Shown: piece after piece, positions 1-12,402 of the stretch
Layout: each line of letters begins with the position of its first letter
Numbering within the stretch: the stretch's first letter is position 1
Assembly (NCBI GenBank): GCA_016800925.1
Contig: JABCPU010000112.1
Location: 114,321-178,320 of the forward strand
DNA from: Suillus spraguei
Taxonomy: Eukaryota > Basidiomycota > Agaricomycetes > Boletales > Suillaceae
Reading direction: 5' to 3'
Length of the DNA: 64,000 bases
Position numbers and translations under genes: made by a program
The notes under the pieces: model-generated
What the model was told of the DNA's origin: nothing
Database searches by the model: none
What the model saw: only the letters and a program-made list of their open reading frames with translations

Positions 1-659
1 GCCCAGATGCATGTGAGTGTGTGGGGATGTCGATGGTGCGGTCAACGCACAGAGCAGCAGTGGCAGAGCTGCCGGTTTTCCAGTGGCTAAACTGGAGGAC
101 AAGGAACTCGTGCTCTGGATTTTGCAAGCATTTGTAGTGATCAACACAGAATAAAAGGCATTGCATATAGTGATTGTTTCCGTCGTTGTCACAGTCTGCC
201 TGTTTTATAATGATGTCTCGATAAAAACGGACATTGAATTGTACACCCATTCCATCATTGAAGGAAAGGAAATGGAGAGATTCAGGAGCCTCCAACATGC
301 CTATTTGTTGAAGGAGCTTGATTGCAAGACGGATAATGTTCACTCTGAGATTTAAAGACATGGCAGGGTAGATAGCTTCGAAACATTTTAACCCACGGAC
401 TCCTCCGAGTCCATGCCTTGAAAACCTCATATTCTTACATAAGCAGGCTATCTGGCTCGACCCATTAACTTATCTCCCCTAGATATATTGCATTACGAGT
501 ACTCAAGACCGCTTCCCACCTGCGATTGGCATCACTGGAGGTGAAGTGAGCATCCTCTCAAACTACTTCAGGTCATTCCCATGCAATGATATTCTGTTGC
601 TCTTCCTCCTCCTCCGCCAAGATGATGAGCTCCATCACACCTTGCGCCTCCTCAAAACT
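1..659. other. No gene recognised
   Basis: I see no conserved coding segment or repeat here. Only short open frames occur, for example one of 64 codons at 161-355 on the plus strand that resembles nothing I know. Confidence 0.5.
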
Positions 660-1930
660 CTGGAATAATCAGTGCTTGATCTTGTTCATAATGCAGTATT
701 CCATTCGCACCAAAAAGGATGGCAAAAGTGCAGTGGCCAACAGAACAGAGAAGTTGTTGTAGAACCATGTCCGTGGTGGTCAGGTACAAGATCAGCCAGT
801 GATTGATGCTAAGATTTCTGTTGACATACATGGCAGCTCGGTCCGCAGGCAAAAGTGTTTCCCAGTAGAAAAACCCAGCTATCATTATAATTGAAATGAT
901 CAGGAGAATCAATACAACCGGGGACTTCCAACCATCAGTGGAACCGGATGTCATGGCGAAAATCAACAAGATGAAGGAAACTATCAAAGTTTGTAAGTGA
1001 CACAAAGAAAAGTGTGCTGAAAGATTTATACCAGTCAAAACGCCTACGCTGATCAAATCAAGGGACTTCCATTTTGCCCCTTTAGGCTTACGACTGCTTG
1101 CAGTCTCTCCGATTTGTGACGGTATCATGAAAATACAAATCAGGGCCACTGGAAAAGCCGCGCATGCCACAAACCAGAAGACCCAATGGTAAGACACTCA
1201 TTGAACGAACATTGCACAGACCACAAGACCACCCACTATGTAAAGGAACTATGAGGGTTGTCTTATGATATGCGGGATGCTCACTGATGGCCACCGCACC
1301 ACAGCCTGCAAAGAACCCTACTGCCCGAGCCTGTTCGAGTGGATCTGGAAATACCTTGACCAATAGTTTTAGAGCAGAGGGAATCGTCATCGCAGAAGCT
1401 AAGAAGTAACCTTCATCAGTCAGAACCAACACACCAGCGAGAATGATCACCTATTCCAGTGATTGCTCTCAGAACAAGGATAGGAACTGTGGTGTAAACG
1501 AATCCTGCGCACAACAAGAGGATACCAAGAGTGGACACTCCTCCAATGAATACAGTTTCTATGAACCATTAGATTAGCATGTACGTCAGGTATGCTAGGC
1601 AGCACAGTACTAACTTGGGTTGTATACGTCACTGAGATGGCCACTCTAAAACTATGCATTGAAGTGCAAATCAGGACTTTACGGGATGGACACGCACGAT
1701 AGGTAGGAATGATGAAAAAGTTAATCGGAACCCACTAAACACCCAAGTGGATTGAATTTCAGTCATACCCATGGATGCCTCAAGTGCAGGAATCGCAGAT
1801 AAGAGAGCCGACATACTCAAGGTATCTATAAATTGAGTAAGACAGAACATGACTAACAAAATGAGTTTGCAGGCAAGAGAAAGCCTTTGGGGTTCATGAA
1901 TATTCGTGGAGAGGGGCAGAAGTGGTGATA
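660..1930 (-). pseudogene. MFS drug/H+ antiporter-like transporter, decayed
   Basis: Multi-exon remnant of a fungal major facilitator (DHA-type exporter that would act in the plasma membrane). Reading on the minus strand, exons give TM1 (FIDTLSMSALLSAIPALE, about 1830-1770), the loop motif SGHLSDVYNP (about 1625-1600), TM segments around VFIGGVSTLGILLLCAG, the motif PSALKLLVKVFPDP (about 1385-1350) and VSYHWVFWFVACAAFP (about 1195-1150). Introns of about 49-55 nt with GT-AG ends join these in frame. Directly before VSYHWVFW an in-frame TGA lies at 1198-1200 where the family has Trp, so TGG to TGA is likely. The intron after LLPADRAAM (near 830) lacks a usable AG acceptor, and homology stops near 680 before the last TM helices. 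I infer a truncated pseudogene. The family is clear; the substrate cannot be told. Confidence 0.8.
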
Positions 1931-1936
1931 TTGTCC

Positions 1937-3499
1937 TGAAAAAATGCAGACAACATTGAAACGTTGCAGACTATGTCGCAGTATTATAGTGAGATAGGTC
2001 AGGGACGTACTAGCTCGCGAATGGCAATCGAGCCAGACCCTGAGACATGCTGCGAAGCTCTCAACCATCGGAGGCGAATGGCTGGATGCTTATTTACTAA
2101 TCGAGCCAGAATCCTGCGGGCTGAGGGCTTGAAGTACAGCGCGAAGCTCAGAACGTGGGCCTCGCGATTGTCAAAAGAAGCAGAATTCTCCTGGAAAGAT
2201 TCCAGAGTCTGAACTCTGCTTACGGGAGCCTTCCAGGGGCCTATATATAAATATATGATTCAATGAAATCATCGAACACTTGTATGATGGCCTGGTACTG
2301 TGACGAGCTGCAAAAGGTTTGTGTAATACGAAAGTTTGAAAACGATTTATGAGAGGCATACCAGAGTTCAACTTGATCATTCGATGGGTCTTTGCAGCGA
2401 GTCCGAGGCAGGATGTACCATTACGCCAGAGCGAGTATTGTAAGTCTGTAACTAGCACTAGTAACTGCGCTTCTGAGGCATGATGCATGAATTATGATGT
2501 ACGTCTTTGAGGGTGATGTGGTGGTATAAGCCAGGCTGGTCCCGAGCTTATGGAAGACTCATGATGGGGGTAACCGCCTATTGCCACAGTGCCGCGTATA
2601 ATGCCGCGCCAACTATCCACAATGCAGCATTTTATGTAATTATCGCATCTTGACCTATTGGCAACTTGAAGAATCCCTCCAAAAAGACAAATTGTGTCAT
2701 TCACCAAATGCATCATGCATCGTAGCACCACACTTCATAAGCTTCCAATGGAAAACACATTTAATTGGCCAACTATGCTACAGAATATAAGCTGACCAGA
2801 AATGCACAAGTACTACAGACATCACGGGACTGTGAAGCTCGAGGGGTTGATTACAAGAATATTAATTATGACAGATCCTTCACAACCGCGACTGTGATCG
2901 CTTCCATAACGATTCCATTGGTTCAGATGTGCAAAAAGCATGCGTGATCTTCACCCACTCCTCATGTCTCTTTCTGTAAGAAGCAAGATGGCTGAGTTGC
3001 ACAGGTATGGGATGGTGGGCGTGGAGAATAAACATGTAGTCTGACATGTCGCTCTGTTGGACCACCGAAAAGGCATTTTCTCCGCTTCTGATAAATGTGG
3101 AGATATCGACACAATTGTCTGAAGTAACCTGTCAAACGGTCATTCTGGCTTCAGTGTAGTTTGCAAGTACACTATGCGATGACACTCACAAAAATAGGTG
3201 GAGCTAGTGGAATGATAAAATCCCTCCCATCCCACTTTGTCTGCAATGAAAGGTCTCCAGGTATGGGCCATGAACATTGCGAATGCATCGTAAGTTGCTC
3301 AAACGGAATCGCTTGATCATCTTCTGGTGGATTGGGCAAAAGACTGGGGAGATGATAGCAAGCGAACAATACACAAACACTTTGTTCCAAATCTCTGTAA
3401 ACCGCTGAATAAGTAGATAAAGGCAAGAAAATGACACATACATTGGTGATGATTTACGCTTAGCCCACCAAACAATTTGGAGATAGAGTGTATGATCGA
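1937..3499. other. No gene recognised
   Basis: Only short overlapping open frames on both strands, none with a recognisable motif. The A/T-rich stretch near 2240-2260 may be promoter-like, but I cannot support that. Confidence 0.4.
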
Positions 3500-4140
3500 G
3501 ATTGTAAGTATGGTTGATTGTCCCGCGAGGTGACTCGAGTCCTTGCTGAAACATCATCACAGCCATCTCCCCTCCAAATCTCGCACAGGCAGCTTGCGAA
3601 GGGATATTATCTACTGGAGGCAACAAGATTTCGTCTCCGTGGTTTCCTGCACCTGCATCTGAGGATATTGCAGGTGGCTGACTTGGGGTTAGAGAATCCG
3701 TATTTGTTTCTGGCGGCATCGTGAGCTTGGGGACAATCTCCTGGTGTATCCAAGAGAAGTGTTTCTGAACCTTGAGGCACATGTTGCCTTTGAGAGTCGT
3801 TCATAACAACATCAACCATAGTGGGTATGATTTCCTCTTGGTTGACTTCTTTAGCATCTGTAGGCACAGAAATCTCAGTAAAAGATGAGGTACTTGGCAG
3901 ATCAACGGCATTCGCAGGAGTTGCAGGCTCGTTTACTGTAGTCAGTTCACTAGATGCCAGTCATAGAGGTATCCTTCCTGGCATGCGAGATGGCCGTATT
4001 TTCTCCGCAGGCGGTTCCGTCACATCGTTTGAAACATTAGGCGCACTGGGTGGCCTGAGAGCAGCAGGACTTAAAGGCTTTGAGTCAGGAGAAGCTGCAG
4101 GCTGATGATGCACCTTAAACCATTTGAGGTCACGGTGTTT
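3500..4140 (-). pseudogene. Pro/Ser-rich unrecognised coding remnant
   Basis: On the minus strand from about 4140 a frame reads a Ser/Pro-rich stretch (ASPDSKPLSPAALRPPS), is stopped by TGA near 4000, continues as LPSTSSFTEISVPTDAKE and then shifts frame near 3750 into another Pro/Ser-rich stretch (TPSQPPAISSDAG). This looks like a low-complexity region of a decayed protein, but I do not recognise the gene. It lies directly downstream of the GMP synthase pseudogene on the same strand. It could also be chance open frame in non-coding DNA. Confidence 0.25.
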
Positions 4141-4186
4141 AGGTGCTCAGATAGTGAAGATGTCAGTCACGCTGCGTCGTCAACAA

Positions 4187-6304
4187 TCATAGCCACTCCA
4201 CAGTCTAAAAAATGAAATCAACCTTAACTCGGATGAGACAAAATGACAGGACGTACAGCAGGGGGCTTCGAAGATATATCATAAGTGACACGATTGATCC
4301 CACTTACTTCGTTAGACAATATCTGACACAAGACTTCGGGAGGGAACGCATACCTTGAAAATCAAGTTAGCATCGAACAGGACTGAAAAGTAAGACAAAA
4401 CATACCAATCGGCAGTCATGAAGTCTTCCAACATCACCGCCCTCAGAGCAATTACCTGTGAAATATGTTAAGGCAGTAAAAGAGTGTGTGTCGTCCTCCA
4501 AACCTGCTCGTATGTGCGCTTGTCACCCATCACACCTAGAGCTTTCACCGGAAGCAAGATGGCCATGGCCTGGCTAATTTGATTGTAGAGGTTCGCCTTG
4601 CGGATCTCCTCGATATAAATATGATCTGCTTGTTGCAGGATCTTCACTTGTTCGCGTGTGACGGGACCCAAAATTTGAATGGCCAGACCAGGACCTGGGA
4701 AAGGATGATGTTGACCCAGAGGTGCTGGTATCGACAGGAGTCTCCCAAGTGCACGGACTTCATCTACATAGAACGGTCAGTGTAATCAATAATATGGGAT
4801 TCCACCATTTGAACCTTTGAAGAGCTCGCGTAGGGGTTCAATTAACTTCAACTTCATGTCCTTGAGAAGCGCACCGACATTGTGATGTGTCTTTATGGTT
4901 GCACTAGGGCCCTTAAAGCTGATGCTCTCGATGACATCTGGGTATAGCGTTCCTTGCAACAGCCATTCAATCTTCCCCTTTGCCTCCGCTCCATTCTCTT
5001 CCTTCTCGGGAGCTTCCTCAATCTTCGACGCTTCTGTCTCAAAAACATTGGTGAACGTGTTCCCAATAATCTTACGTTTCTGCTCCGGATCTTCGACACC
5101 ATGAAGTCGGGAGAGGAAGAGCTCAGAGGCATCCACCATGGTCAGGTTGACGCCAAGATCTTTATTCAGCATGTCGTTGAATTGTTGTGCTTCGTTCAGA
5201 CGAAGCACGCCGTTGTCCACCATGATTGCATGGAATCTGGTATGCGAGTAAGATACAAGTCACGAAAAGAACATAGGGGTGCACCTGTCGCCGATTGCTT
5301 CGTGCATTAACTTGGCTGCAACAGTGCTGTCGACGCCTCCGCTGACTGCGCCAATCACACGTCCTTTCGGGCCACATATCTCTCGGATGCGAACGATTTC
5401 CTTGCCAATAAATTCCTCCTGCAATCACTGTGAACATGACAATAAATGTAGCACCATGATTACTTTACCATTGTCCAGTTTGGTCGGCATTGGCATATAT
5501 TCAACACAAATAGACCAATGAGCTGCCTTCCCTGCGGTGAATGTGTCACCTCTGGATGGAACTGAATGCCATAAATCGACTTGGAGTTATGTGCGATGGC
5601 GGCATAGGGAGCGGTGTTCGTCCGTCAGATGACATGGAAGTCAGGAGGCATAACAGACAGTTGATCTCCGTGTGACATCCAGACCTTATCGCAAGTCAAC
5701 TTGGCTTATGATAGACGAAACGAAAAACACGCACTTGCATCTGATCGCCGAGTCTTCGAACAGGGCATCAATGGAGTTTCCAGATCCACTGGACCTGCTA
5801 ATCTGAACCTCTGCAAGCCCGTATTAGCGATGATCCCATTTTGCTACCTGTCCCTTATAATTACAGCAGAGCTCCTGGATCCTGCGTGAGTTAGTGTCCA
5901 CCATGATGCTCGAGAAAACCAGACCTGGAGGCCATAACAGATACCAAGGATAGGAACACCCAGAGTGTAGATACCAGGGTCCGCGTGAGGTGCATCATCG
6001 TCGTACACAGAGTATGGAGATCCGGAAAGGATGATCCCTGGAATTTTGCGTCAGAAACGCGTTTCCCACTGCATCACACGAGCGAACCTTTGGGTTTGAA
6101 CTTGAGATCTGCTAGCTTCGATGTACACGGCATAAGCTCAGCATATACGTTCAATTCACGACATCTTCTTGTTATGAGATGACTGTACTAAACCGACACT
6201 GATGATCAATATATGAGATGATGTGAGCTAGAACACAAATCCCGAACCTGGGAACCAAAGTCAAGAATAAGGATGGTATCGAACTGATCATGTATTTCGG
6301 CCAT
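4187..6304 (-). pseudogene. GMP synthase (glutamine-hydrolysing), multiply disrupted
   Basis: GMP synthase converts XMP to GMP in the cytosol using glutamine and ATP. The whole domain order is present on the minus strand: start MAEIHDQF at 6304; glutaminase segment [21 protein letters not shown]; nucleophile motif GICYGLQ near 5935; FHPEVTHS near 5555; P-loop SGGVDS near 5335; C-terminal [17 protein letters not shown] and SSKPPA, with stop at 4187-4189 after a last short exon. Introns of about 45-60 nt with GT-AG ends join the exons. Three lesions sit in the glutaminase half: GAA to TAA at 5824-5826 (DHR*YG), a 1-nt deletion near 5754 in the segment normally LFEGLGDQMQ, and GGA to TGA at 5625-5627 (HVI*RT). 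The synthetase half is open as far as I can follow it. The enzyme is normally single copy and needed for guanine synthesis, so a working copy should exist elsewhere. Confidence 0.92.
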
Positions 6305-7127
6305 TTTGTATGATTGAGGACTCTCAAGGTGGACTTGACTGAAGAAGACCGTTGAAATCTTTTGCTGATAAGTTTGATGATCTGAGTTTAATAAAAAATC
6401 AAGCACCCGTGGAAAATCTTGCATCTCAACAGTGTCAACACTGATATTAACGAAAACATTCCCTGAATAGTTTCCTTGAAATTTACTTCAAAATGGTAAC
6501 TTGCGTAGAATACCATCACGAAAGTGGGAGTTAATAAAAGTAAATTCCCCTGCTCCTTGTAAAGCACTAGACAAGTGTTCACTTCACTGAGTATGACACG
6601 CTATCAATGCATCGTGTGCACGCGCTCCTGGAAAGCAATAGAGGTCATATGGGTTGCTGTGTCGGAGCCGACCACAAGCTTAGCATGATATTCTTGAACA
6701 TTAAAGATTTGGCGGGGTCCCAGCACAACCATCTGCATGACGTGCAAAACTGTGAGACACAGTGTGAGGACCTCAAACACGGTGCCGAGCATCCAAGTAA
6801 TAGAACCCAGAAGTTGAACATCTTCCACATGAGCACTGATAGGTGTCGGAGAGAACGAGTTCTCCTGGTATTCATCAACAAGATGAATATTAACAATTAT
6901 GTAGGCGTACCTCCTGAAGCACGCATTGTTAACATTATGGTTGCCACCGTCGAAAATGTTGACAGCCAGGAAAGTCTTTAAGTGACAATAAGAAATATCA
7001 GCATCTTTCTGGATCGTTGATACATGGCATGCAACTGAGTGATGATGATGACTTGCGGTGAAGTCAATATCACCGAAATCTCGCGTATGACAATGACAAT
7101 GGCATATATATATACCACCACTCAGTG
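6305..7127. other. No gene recognised
   Basis: A 200-codon minus frame at 6604-7206 is rich in His, Cys, Leu and Val, has no recognisable motif and overlaps an equally open plus frame, so I do not call it a gene. Confidence 0.4.
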
Positions 7128-7377
7128 TGTCACAACCCACAAATGAATTAACGCAAGGGCAGAGACTAGGACTCAAACTAAGGTTATCACAGAGAGAGAA
7201 GAGCAAGGACGTCTTGGATTGCTACAATTGTAGATACAAGAGGTTTGAACTAAAGAACTACTACAGCGAAACTAGCTAACTATATACACATATTGAAACT
7301 GAGATATAAACTGAGTTTGAAACTACTAGCCAATCATAAAATAGAAACGAGAATCATACAATGTGATAGTTGTGACA
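7128..7377. repeat. Possible short LTR or TIR element remnant
   Basis: This 250-bp segment starts TGTCACAAC and ends GTTGTGACA, a perfect 9-bp terminal inverted repeat with the TG...CA ends typical of an LTR. The 5-bp flanks (CAGTG and TTGTT) do not match, so no target duplication is visible. It may be a solo LTR of a copia-like element whose flanks have diverged, or a chance match. Confidence 0.35.
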
Positions 7378-8752
7378 TTGTTATGATATCATATTCTAGA
7401 AGGTTCTAAGATCACGTGATACTATCTTATCTGATCTTATCTTATCCGATAGCATCATAAAAGATCTCTTCATCTTCATCAGGAAGTTCGGTTATAGAAG
7501 CGGTTATAGGTATTTCGATGGAGTTTGTGTTTGTCTTAGCGCTGGGTTTAGATGCTTTAGGGAAATTTAGAAAAGAGTAATGATTTGTATTTGGAATTTG
7601 TGACACAGTGCTTGGATCGCCAAAATGAGGTTAAAGTATGATCGATAATGGTGGCTGGCCGTTCTTGCCTCAATCAACCAAAGGTAAAATCAATCCAGGG
7701 ACTGAACATAAATCTTGGTCGTGAAACCAGACGGAAACTTGAATATACCATAGAAGATGGAGGGCAAATTGTGTTGGGACTCGGCATGCCAAGGTCAGAC
7801 TAAAAACAGGCCATCAAAAAAAGGGGAGAAAGCAAACAGATAACTCACAAGTTCTACCCAGGTGCGAGCATATATCTTAATGACTATTATTTATGTTCTG
7901 AAGTGTCCTCCGCCAATCTGTTGCTTCATGAGCACATTCTCACTCTCCGGTTCGGTTATGGAGCATTCGTATCATAAGGTTGCCACTGACAATGATGAGT
8001 GCAGGATCTTCAGTCTGCATATGCAACTACCGTATATGTCACACTTTCGTGACATAATGTGACCTCCGCCAAAAGTGTGACATCAAATTCCCTGCTAATT
8101 ATACGAAGAAAAATTGATCTAGAGAGGTCTGTCTAGCATTAAGTATTTCTTCTCATTGTAGTTGAGTGCAACATTTACAAAGTTGTGATGATAAGTTAAG
8201 TGAAAACTGTGTGATAGGCTCGCTCACCCCGGACAGCAAAATTAATTGTTCCCGGCCGTCTGGTGAGGAGCATTCATCTAAACGGAGGAAGTCTTATGGA
8301 GGATGATATTCTTCTGCTTGCCCACTCAACTGTCCCTGTAGTCATTCTGGAGATCATTACAAATGCACCTCCTGTGCCCTTCTTGGAAACACTGTACAAG
8401 CATGTACCTTGGTCTATTTGCGAGTGATGTCAACCAAGGACATTTTCATTCCTCCCACTGTCGTAAGTTATCATGGCTTTTCACTTGTAGCGCTCAGGAA
8501 CATTGATTTTTGTGATACAGGAATTTTATGAGCAGGTAGCCAGTGCTCTGACGTCTTTCACAGAACTCAACGCATTTGAACTTTTTGGGATGCACTGGGG
8601 AAAGAAAAATGACGGCACAAAGAGGGTTTGGCAACCAGCACCCCTTCAAACCAGGAACTATCCTGAGGGTGACCTGCTTTTTGACTTGGATATCTTCTTT
8701 GCATATTGATCTGACTTAGACGCATACTTACTCAACCGTTACTCAACATTAA
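7378..8752. other. No gene recognised; one orphan ORF
   Basis: Short CTTATC-type repeats lie near 7420-7450. A plus-strand open frame at 8503-8708 (68 codons, Phe/Trp-rich end) directly precedes the RPN7 pseudogene and is not part of that protein; I do not recognise it. Confidence 0.35.
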
Positions 8753-10241
8753 GAAGAAATTATTCCGATATCAAATCTTAGCCTGCCACAGCATCTATTC
8801 ACTCTTATCTCACCAACACTTGGGCGACTTCACAACAATGCAAGAAAACAGTTGCTTGAAGGAATCAAGGCAGACGGTAAGTAATGAGGTTGTCTTAATG
8901 TTGTTGACTTGATCTTTGGTCTACGCAGAAATGTCGCTGTATTATAAGTTAGTAACCTCTGCAGACGCTCTTACGTCTGATCCCGTGTTGCTCGAATCGA
9001 TGGAGAAAGACAATGAAGAAGAGCTGAGGAAGCTAGACGAGAGACTGGCGGAGGCGGAGAAGCAAGAAGGGGAGTCTGAAATATCAGATGCTTTGAAAGC
9101 CAAATTGGTGACAAGGTGCGCCATCCCTATACTAAGTCATATGACTGAATAACGCTAAATGTCATTATGTAGGAAGGCACAGTCACAGCGCAAAAACTTG
9201 TGCTTGAGAAAATGCCTGGCCTTGCCTCGAGGGTAGATATTGCACTCACTCTCATCCAACTGGGATTTTTCTTCAGCGACAATGGCCTCATCACTGAGAA
9301 CCTTCTCAAGACAGAAAGGTGAGCTATCGCAGCACTTTACTGTGATCTTGAATTAACACATCATCCAGATTTATCGAGGAGGGTGGTGGCTGGGGTAGGC
9401 ATAATCGTCTAAAGGTCTACTGTGGGCTCCACATGGCATCCATCTGCCAGCTTAAGGCTAGCGGCGCACTTCTCCTCAATGCACTATCGACGTTCACTGC
9501 CACTGAACTCACAACGTACGATGGCTTTGTCGCTCTCACTATCATCATAAACACTCTCACCCTCAAATGAGTAGATCTCAAGAAACAGGTATGTTCGTTC
9601 TCCTGGGGTCTCCCACTGCTGACCTTATCTCCTGAGCTCATTACCGCACCGGAGGTTATCTCCATTTTGCCTGAAATTCCGATCATTGGAGATCTCTTAA
9701 ACCATCTTTATGACTGCCATTACGCAAAAATTTTCGTCGCCCTCGGTGCGTTTCTTCGCACCTACAATCCACTTTCGAAGTTCTTGTCTAGCCTCATTAT
9801 ACTTGTCTGACGTGATTGATCATAACTGACATGCTTTGTCCACGCCCACAGCGACCCTTGAGCAGACGTATCTCCTGCTCTCGCGACTCCTCTCGCCTCA
9901 TACCTGCTACTATGTACGAGAAATTCGGATTTTGGTACAGCCAACTTCTGGAGTCCTACCGCAGCCTCACTCTTGAGAGTCTTAGCGGTGCATTCGGCGT
10001 CAGCATCGAGTTTGTTGACAGGTATGTACTATCTGCACCTGTATCTTGCTCGTCTCTGAACGTATCTTCTAGTGAGCTTTCATGATTTATCGCCAATGGG
10101 CATTTGCATTGCACTATTGACAAAATGCACGGTATTGCAGAGACGACATGGCCATCACTCAAGAATGTACAGTACGACAAGGTCATAAAGCAAGGCAATG
10201 TCTTGTTGAACTCAATACAAAGATTGAGTAAAGTGTTGTGC
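8753..10241 (+). pseudogene. 26S proteasome regulatory subunit RPN7 (PSMD6), decayed
   Basis: RPN7 is a PCI-domain subunit of the proteasome lid. Exons read in order: SNLSLPQHLFTL (8770), MSLYYKLVTSADALTSDP (8932), the charged segment MEKDNEEELRKLDERLAEAE, EGTVTAQKLVLEKMPGL (9175), FTATELTTYDGFVALT (9495), EVISILPEIPVIGDLL (9652), LESYRSLTLESLSGAF (9950) and the PCI end VLLNSIQRLSKVL (10238). Lesions: no ATG (an in-frame TAA at 8750-8752 precedes the homology), a frameshifting deletion near 9107, CGA to TGA at 9568-9570, a 2-nt deletion near 9935, CGA to TGA at 10083-10085, and no stop after SKVL. Several Arg codons have become Cys, His or Gln. The pattern points to CpG decay of a former full-length gene. 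LTR element 1 lies 130 bp downstream. Confidence 0.92.
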
Positions 10242-10372
10242 TGGTACTTTACGTCTTGTCCCTCCGTCTTTTCAAGTGTTGTATTTCGCTTTAAGTTGAT
10301 ACCTGAAGGATGCGCAGAAGTGGGCATGTCCACCATTTCTATCATCAACGTGGACCTTCATTTCAGACCGTG

Positions 10373-10847
10373 TGTTACGAACTGGGGTGGCGTCACCAGC
10401 GACAGTGAAAAGACACAGACGGTCTGCTGGGAGTTCTTACAATGTCCAAGTGAGGACAAGGTGAAAGTACAAGGAACGCGTTCTCTTGTATGATCAAGGG
10501 TTCAGCCTCAAAGACAAGTCTAAGAGGTATCCGCGAGAATAGAGACTAAGGCTAAGGAGTGCTTAGACTTAGAGACGATTCAAGACGACTTAGGTTGGAG
10601 ACCTAAGCGAAGGAGATTCCAGGTAAAACCCAGTAAGATTAAAGTGAGGAATCTACTACAAGTACATCGTGCTTAAATAGGCCAATATGTGCGCATGGAC
10701 CAAGAGAGACATGGGAATGTAAGTGCGTATCCAAAGGAGGAAGGCAACTATAGTACAAATGCATTGAGCATATGAGTCAGAGTCATGTTACATAATATAC
10801 AAGGTAAATGAAGTAGAAAATGAATAGGGGCACGTACGATTGTAACA
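10373..10847 (-). repeat. 3' LTR of element 1
   Basis: 475 bp, TGTTAC...GTAACA ends, flanked inside by a polypurine tract. Same family as the LTRs of element 2 and the solo LTR at 49947-50421. Confidence 0.95.
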
Positions 10848-10860
10848 TTACCCCCTTTTT
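10848..10860 (-). other. Polypurine tract of element 1
   Basis: On the minus strand AAAAAGGGGGTAA lies directly before the 3' LTR, where plus-strand DNA synthesis of the element would be primed. Confidence 0.75.
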
Positions 10861-10879
10861 ATACGTAAAGTCACCGACT

Positions 10880-12349
10880 TTAGTCATCTTGATTATCATA
10901 GTAAACGGGATCATCGCTCCACTCGTAGTTTTCATCAGCAAAGGACCCATTCCTCATATACGCGGCTTCCTCACGACCGGCGCGTCGTTTTGCATCCTTT
11001 CTCTTTTCTGCCTGAATGCGTTCATCGTCAAGCTGCTTCTCCCAAGTTCGAAGCGCGTCGTAGAACCCCTCATCTTTCCAAGTTAGCTCGAAGGGAGGAG
11101 GTCCAACTCGTCGAGGACAATAAATGGATAAGTGGGTAGGCGACCAATATCTGCAAACCTTGCACTGATATTCCGCATAATTCTTCTGGCGATGCCCGAG
11201 CAGTCCACAGACGCGGCATTTCATGTTTTCATCGGGATTAGAATGAACTTTGTGTAAAGGTGATGGTGAAATGATGGGTGTGGGACTGGTAGATCTGGCG
11301 CGTTTCTTCCCCTTATTCCTCCTCATTCATTTCAAGGCAAGGGTATTTTCACGCCTAAGCTGCGTCTGCTGGGCGGGAGTGAGAGTGTATGCGGATGCAG
11401 GAAGGTCAGGAGTAGTTCCTCGTTCAGCGATTTCAAGAAGTTTGGTAGATGAAGACGGGGTTGTGATACCGAAGTCTTTTACTAAGACTGGCGGGACGGG
11501 ATCCATCGGACCGAATGACGATGGGATAGACATTGGAGGGTGTATATGGAGGTCACGAAGTCGGGGGCCGAGTGTTACCAACTCAGTGGTAGGGATACCT
11601 AGTAATTTAGCGGCCTCACACTGCTCCTTTGTGCAAGGTTCATACAGCCAATCAGGGCAATCAAGGGAAGTCATGACGGGAGGTGGCGAGGTTGGCTGTT
11701 TGATGGGGGATGGGGTTCGGGGAGATGCAAGGTCAGCTTGCGTTTGTTGTAAATCAGTAATGGCTTCTTCCACTAGGTTTCTGGCCGCTCTGGTTTCAGC
11801 GACTGACTGCTGGATGGTGTTGACAACTGTATTGGTGAGTTGCCCAATTTCTTGCACAGCAGTGTATAGGCCAGTAAAGGCGTCAAGACTAGAATACATG
11901 CGCGAAGTAGGGGGTGCTGGAACAGGAAGTGGCGTATCTTTCTGCGGAGAGGGAGGTCGAGCAGCACCTGCTCGACGTTCGGCAATGATGTGAATAGCTT
12001 CTTCAACATCATTCTTAAAAGAATCGGGAAGCAACAACATAGCGTAAGCATGAATACGTTTTTGAAGATGAATGAAACGGTGATGGAGCGTAATCTCTGT
12101 TGTTTCTTTAGCGGTGACTTCAATAAGGGCTGCAGTGCGTATGATATTGACGAGGAGTAGGGCAGGGAAGGCACCTCTTTCTGTGAGGATTCTTTCGATT
12201 TCAAGGGCATGTCCCTCGCAGAGAATGGCGGCTTCAATGTAGGAAGTGCTGTCGATTTCAGCGGTAAGAGTTCCGTATTGTTCAGCTTCGGGGTCAGAGT
12301 CATTGGTGGCGGCGATGATGGGTGTGATATAAGCGGTGGGGAAAGACAT
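10880..12349 (-). pseudogene. Third ORF of element 1 (zinc knuckle protein), one stop
   Basis: Equivalent to the intact 489-codon ORF of element 2, located after pol and before the 3' LTR in the sense direction. It starts at 12349 (MSFPTAYITP) and is open to a TGA at 11324-11326, where element 2 has CGT; the remaining 148 codons continue in the same frame to 10880. The downstream half holds a knuckle-like motif CRVCGLLGHRQKNY in which the last Cys of element 2 is replaced by Tyr, then CKVCRYWSPTH. I infer an inactivated copy. Its role is unknown; it resembles a second nucleic-acid-binding Gag-like protein only by its zinc motif. Confidence 0.8.
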
Positions 12350-12402
12350 TTCAATGGTGGTAGTTGATCAAGTGCTAGCACGGTTGATTGACTGGGGAAT
12401 GA

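Noticed and set aside
6604..7206. 200-codon minus-strand frame
   Set aside because: Overlapped by an equally open plus frame, His/Cys-rich without a zinc pattern, and not linked to any exon with homology.
7400..7460. CTTATC repeats as a microsatellite or promoter element
   Set aside because: Only about five irregular copies; too short and imperfect to call.
4187..10241. Readthrough or a variant genetic code in which TGA is sense
   Set aside because: TAA and TAG lesions and frameshifts occur as well, and TGA, TAA and TAG are used as normal terminators in intact frames of elements 2 and 3 and in the kinase-like gene.
11250..11993. 247-codon plus-strand open frame opposite the third ORF of element 1
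   Set aside because: It is a shadow of the minus-strand frame and is not kept intact in element 2, where the matching region is open for only 106 codons.
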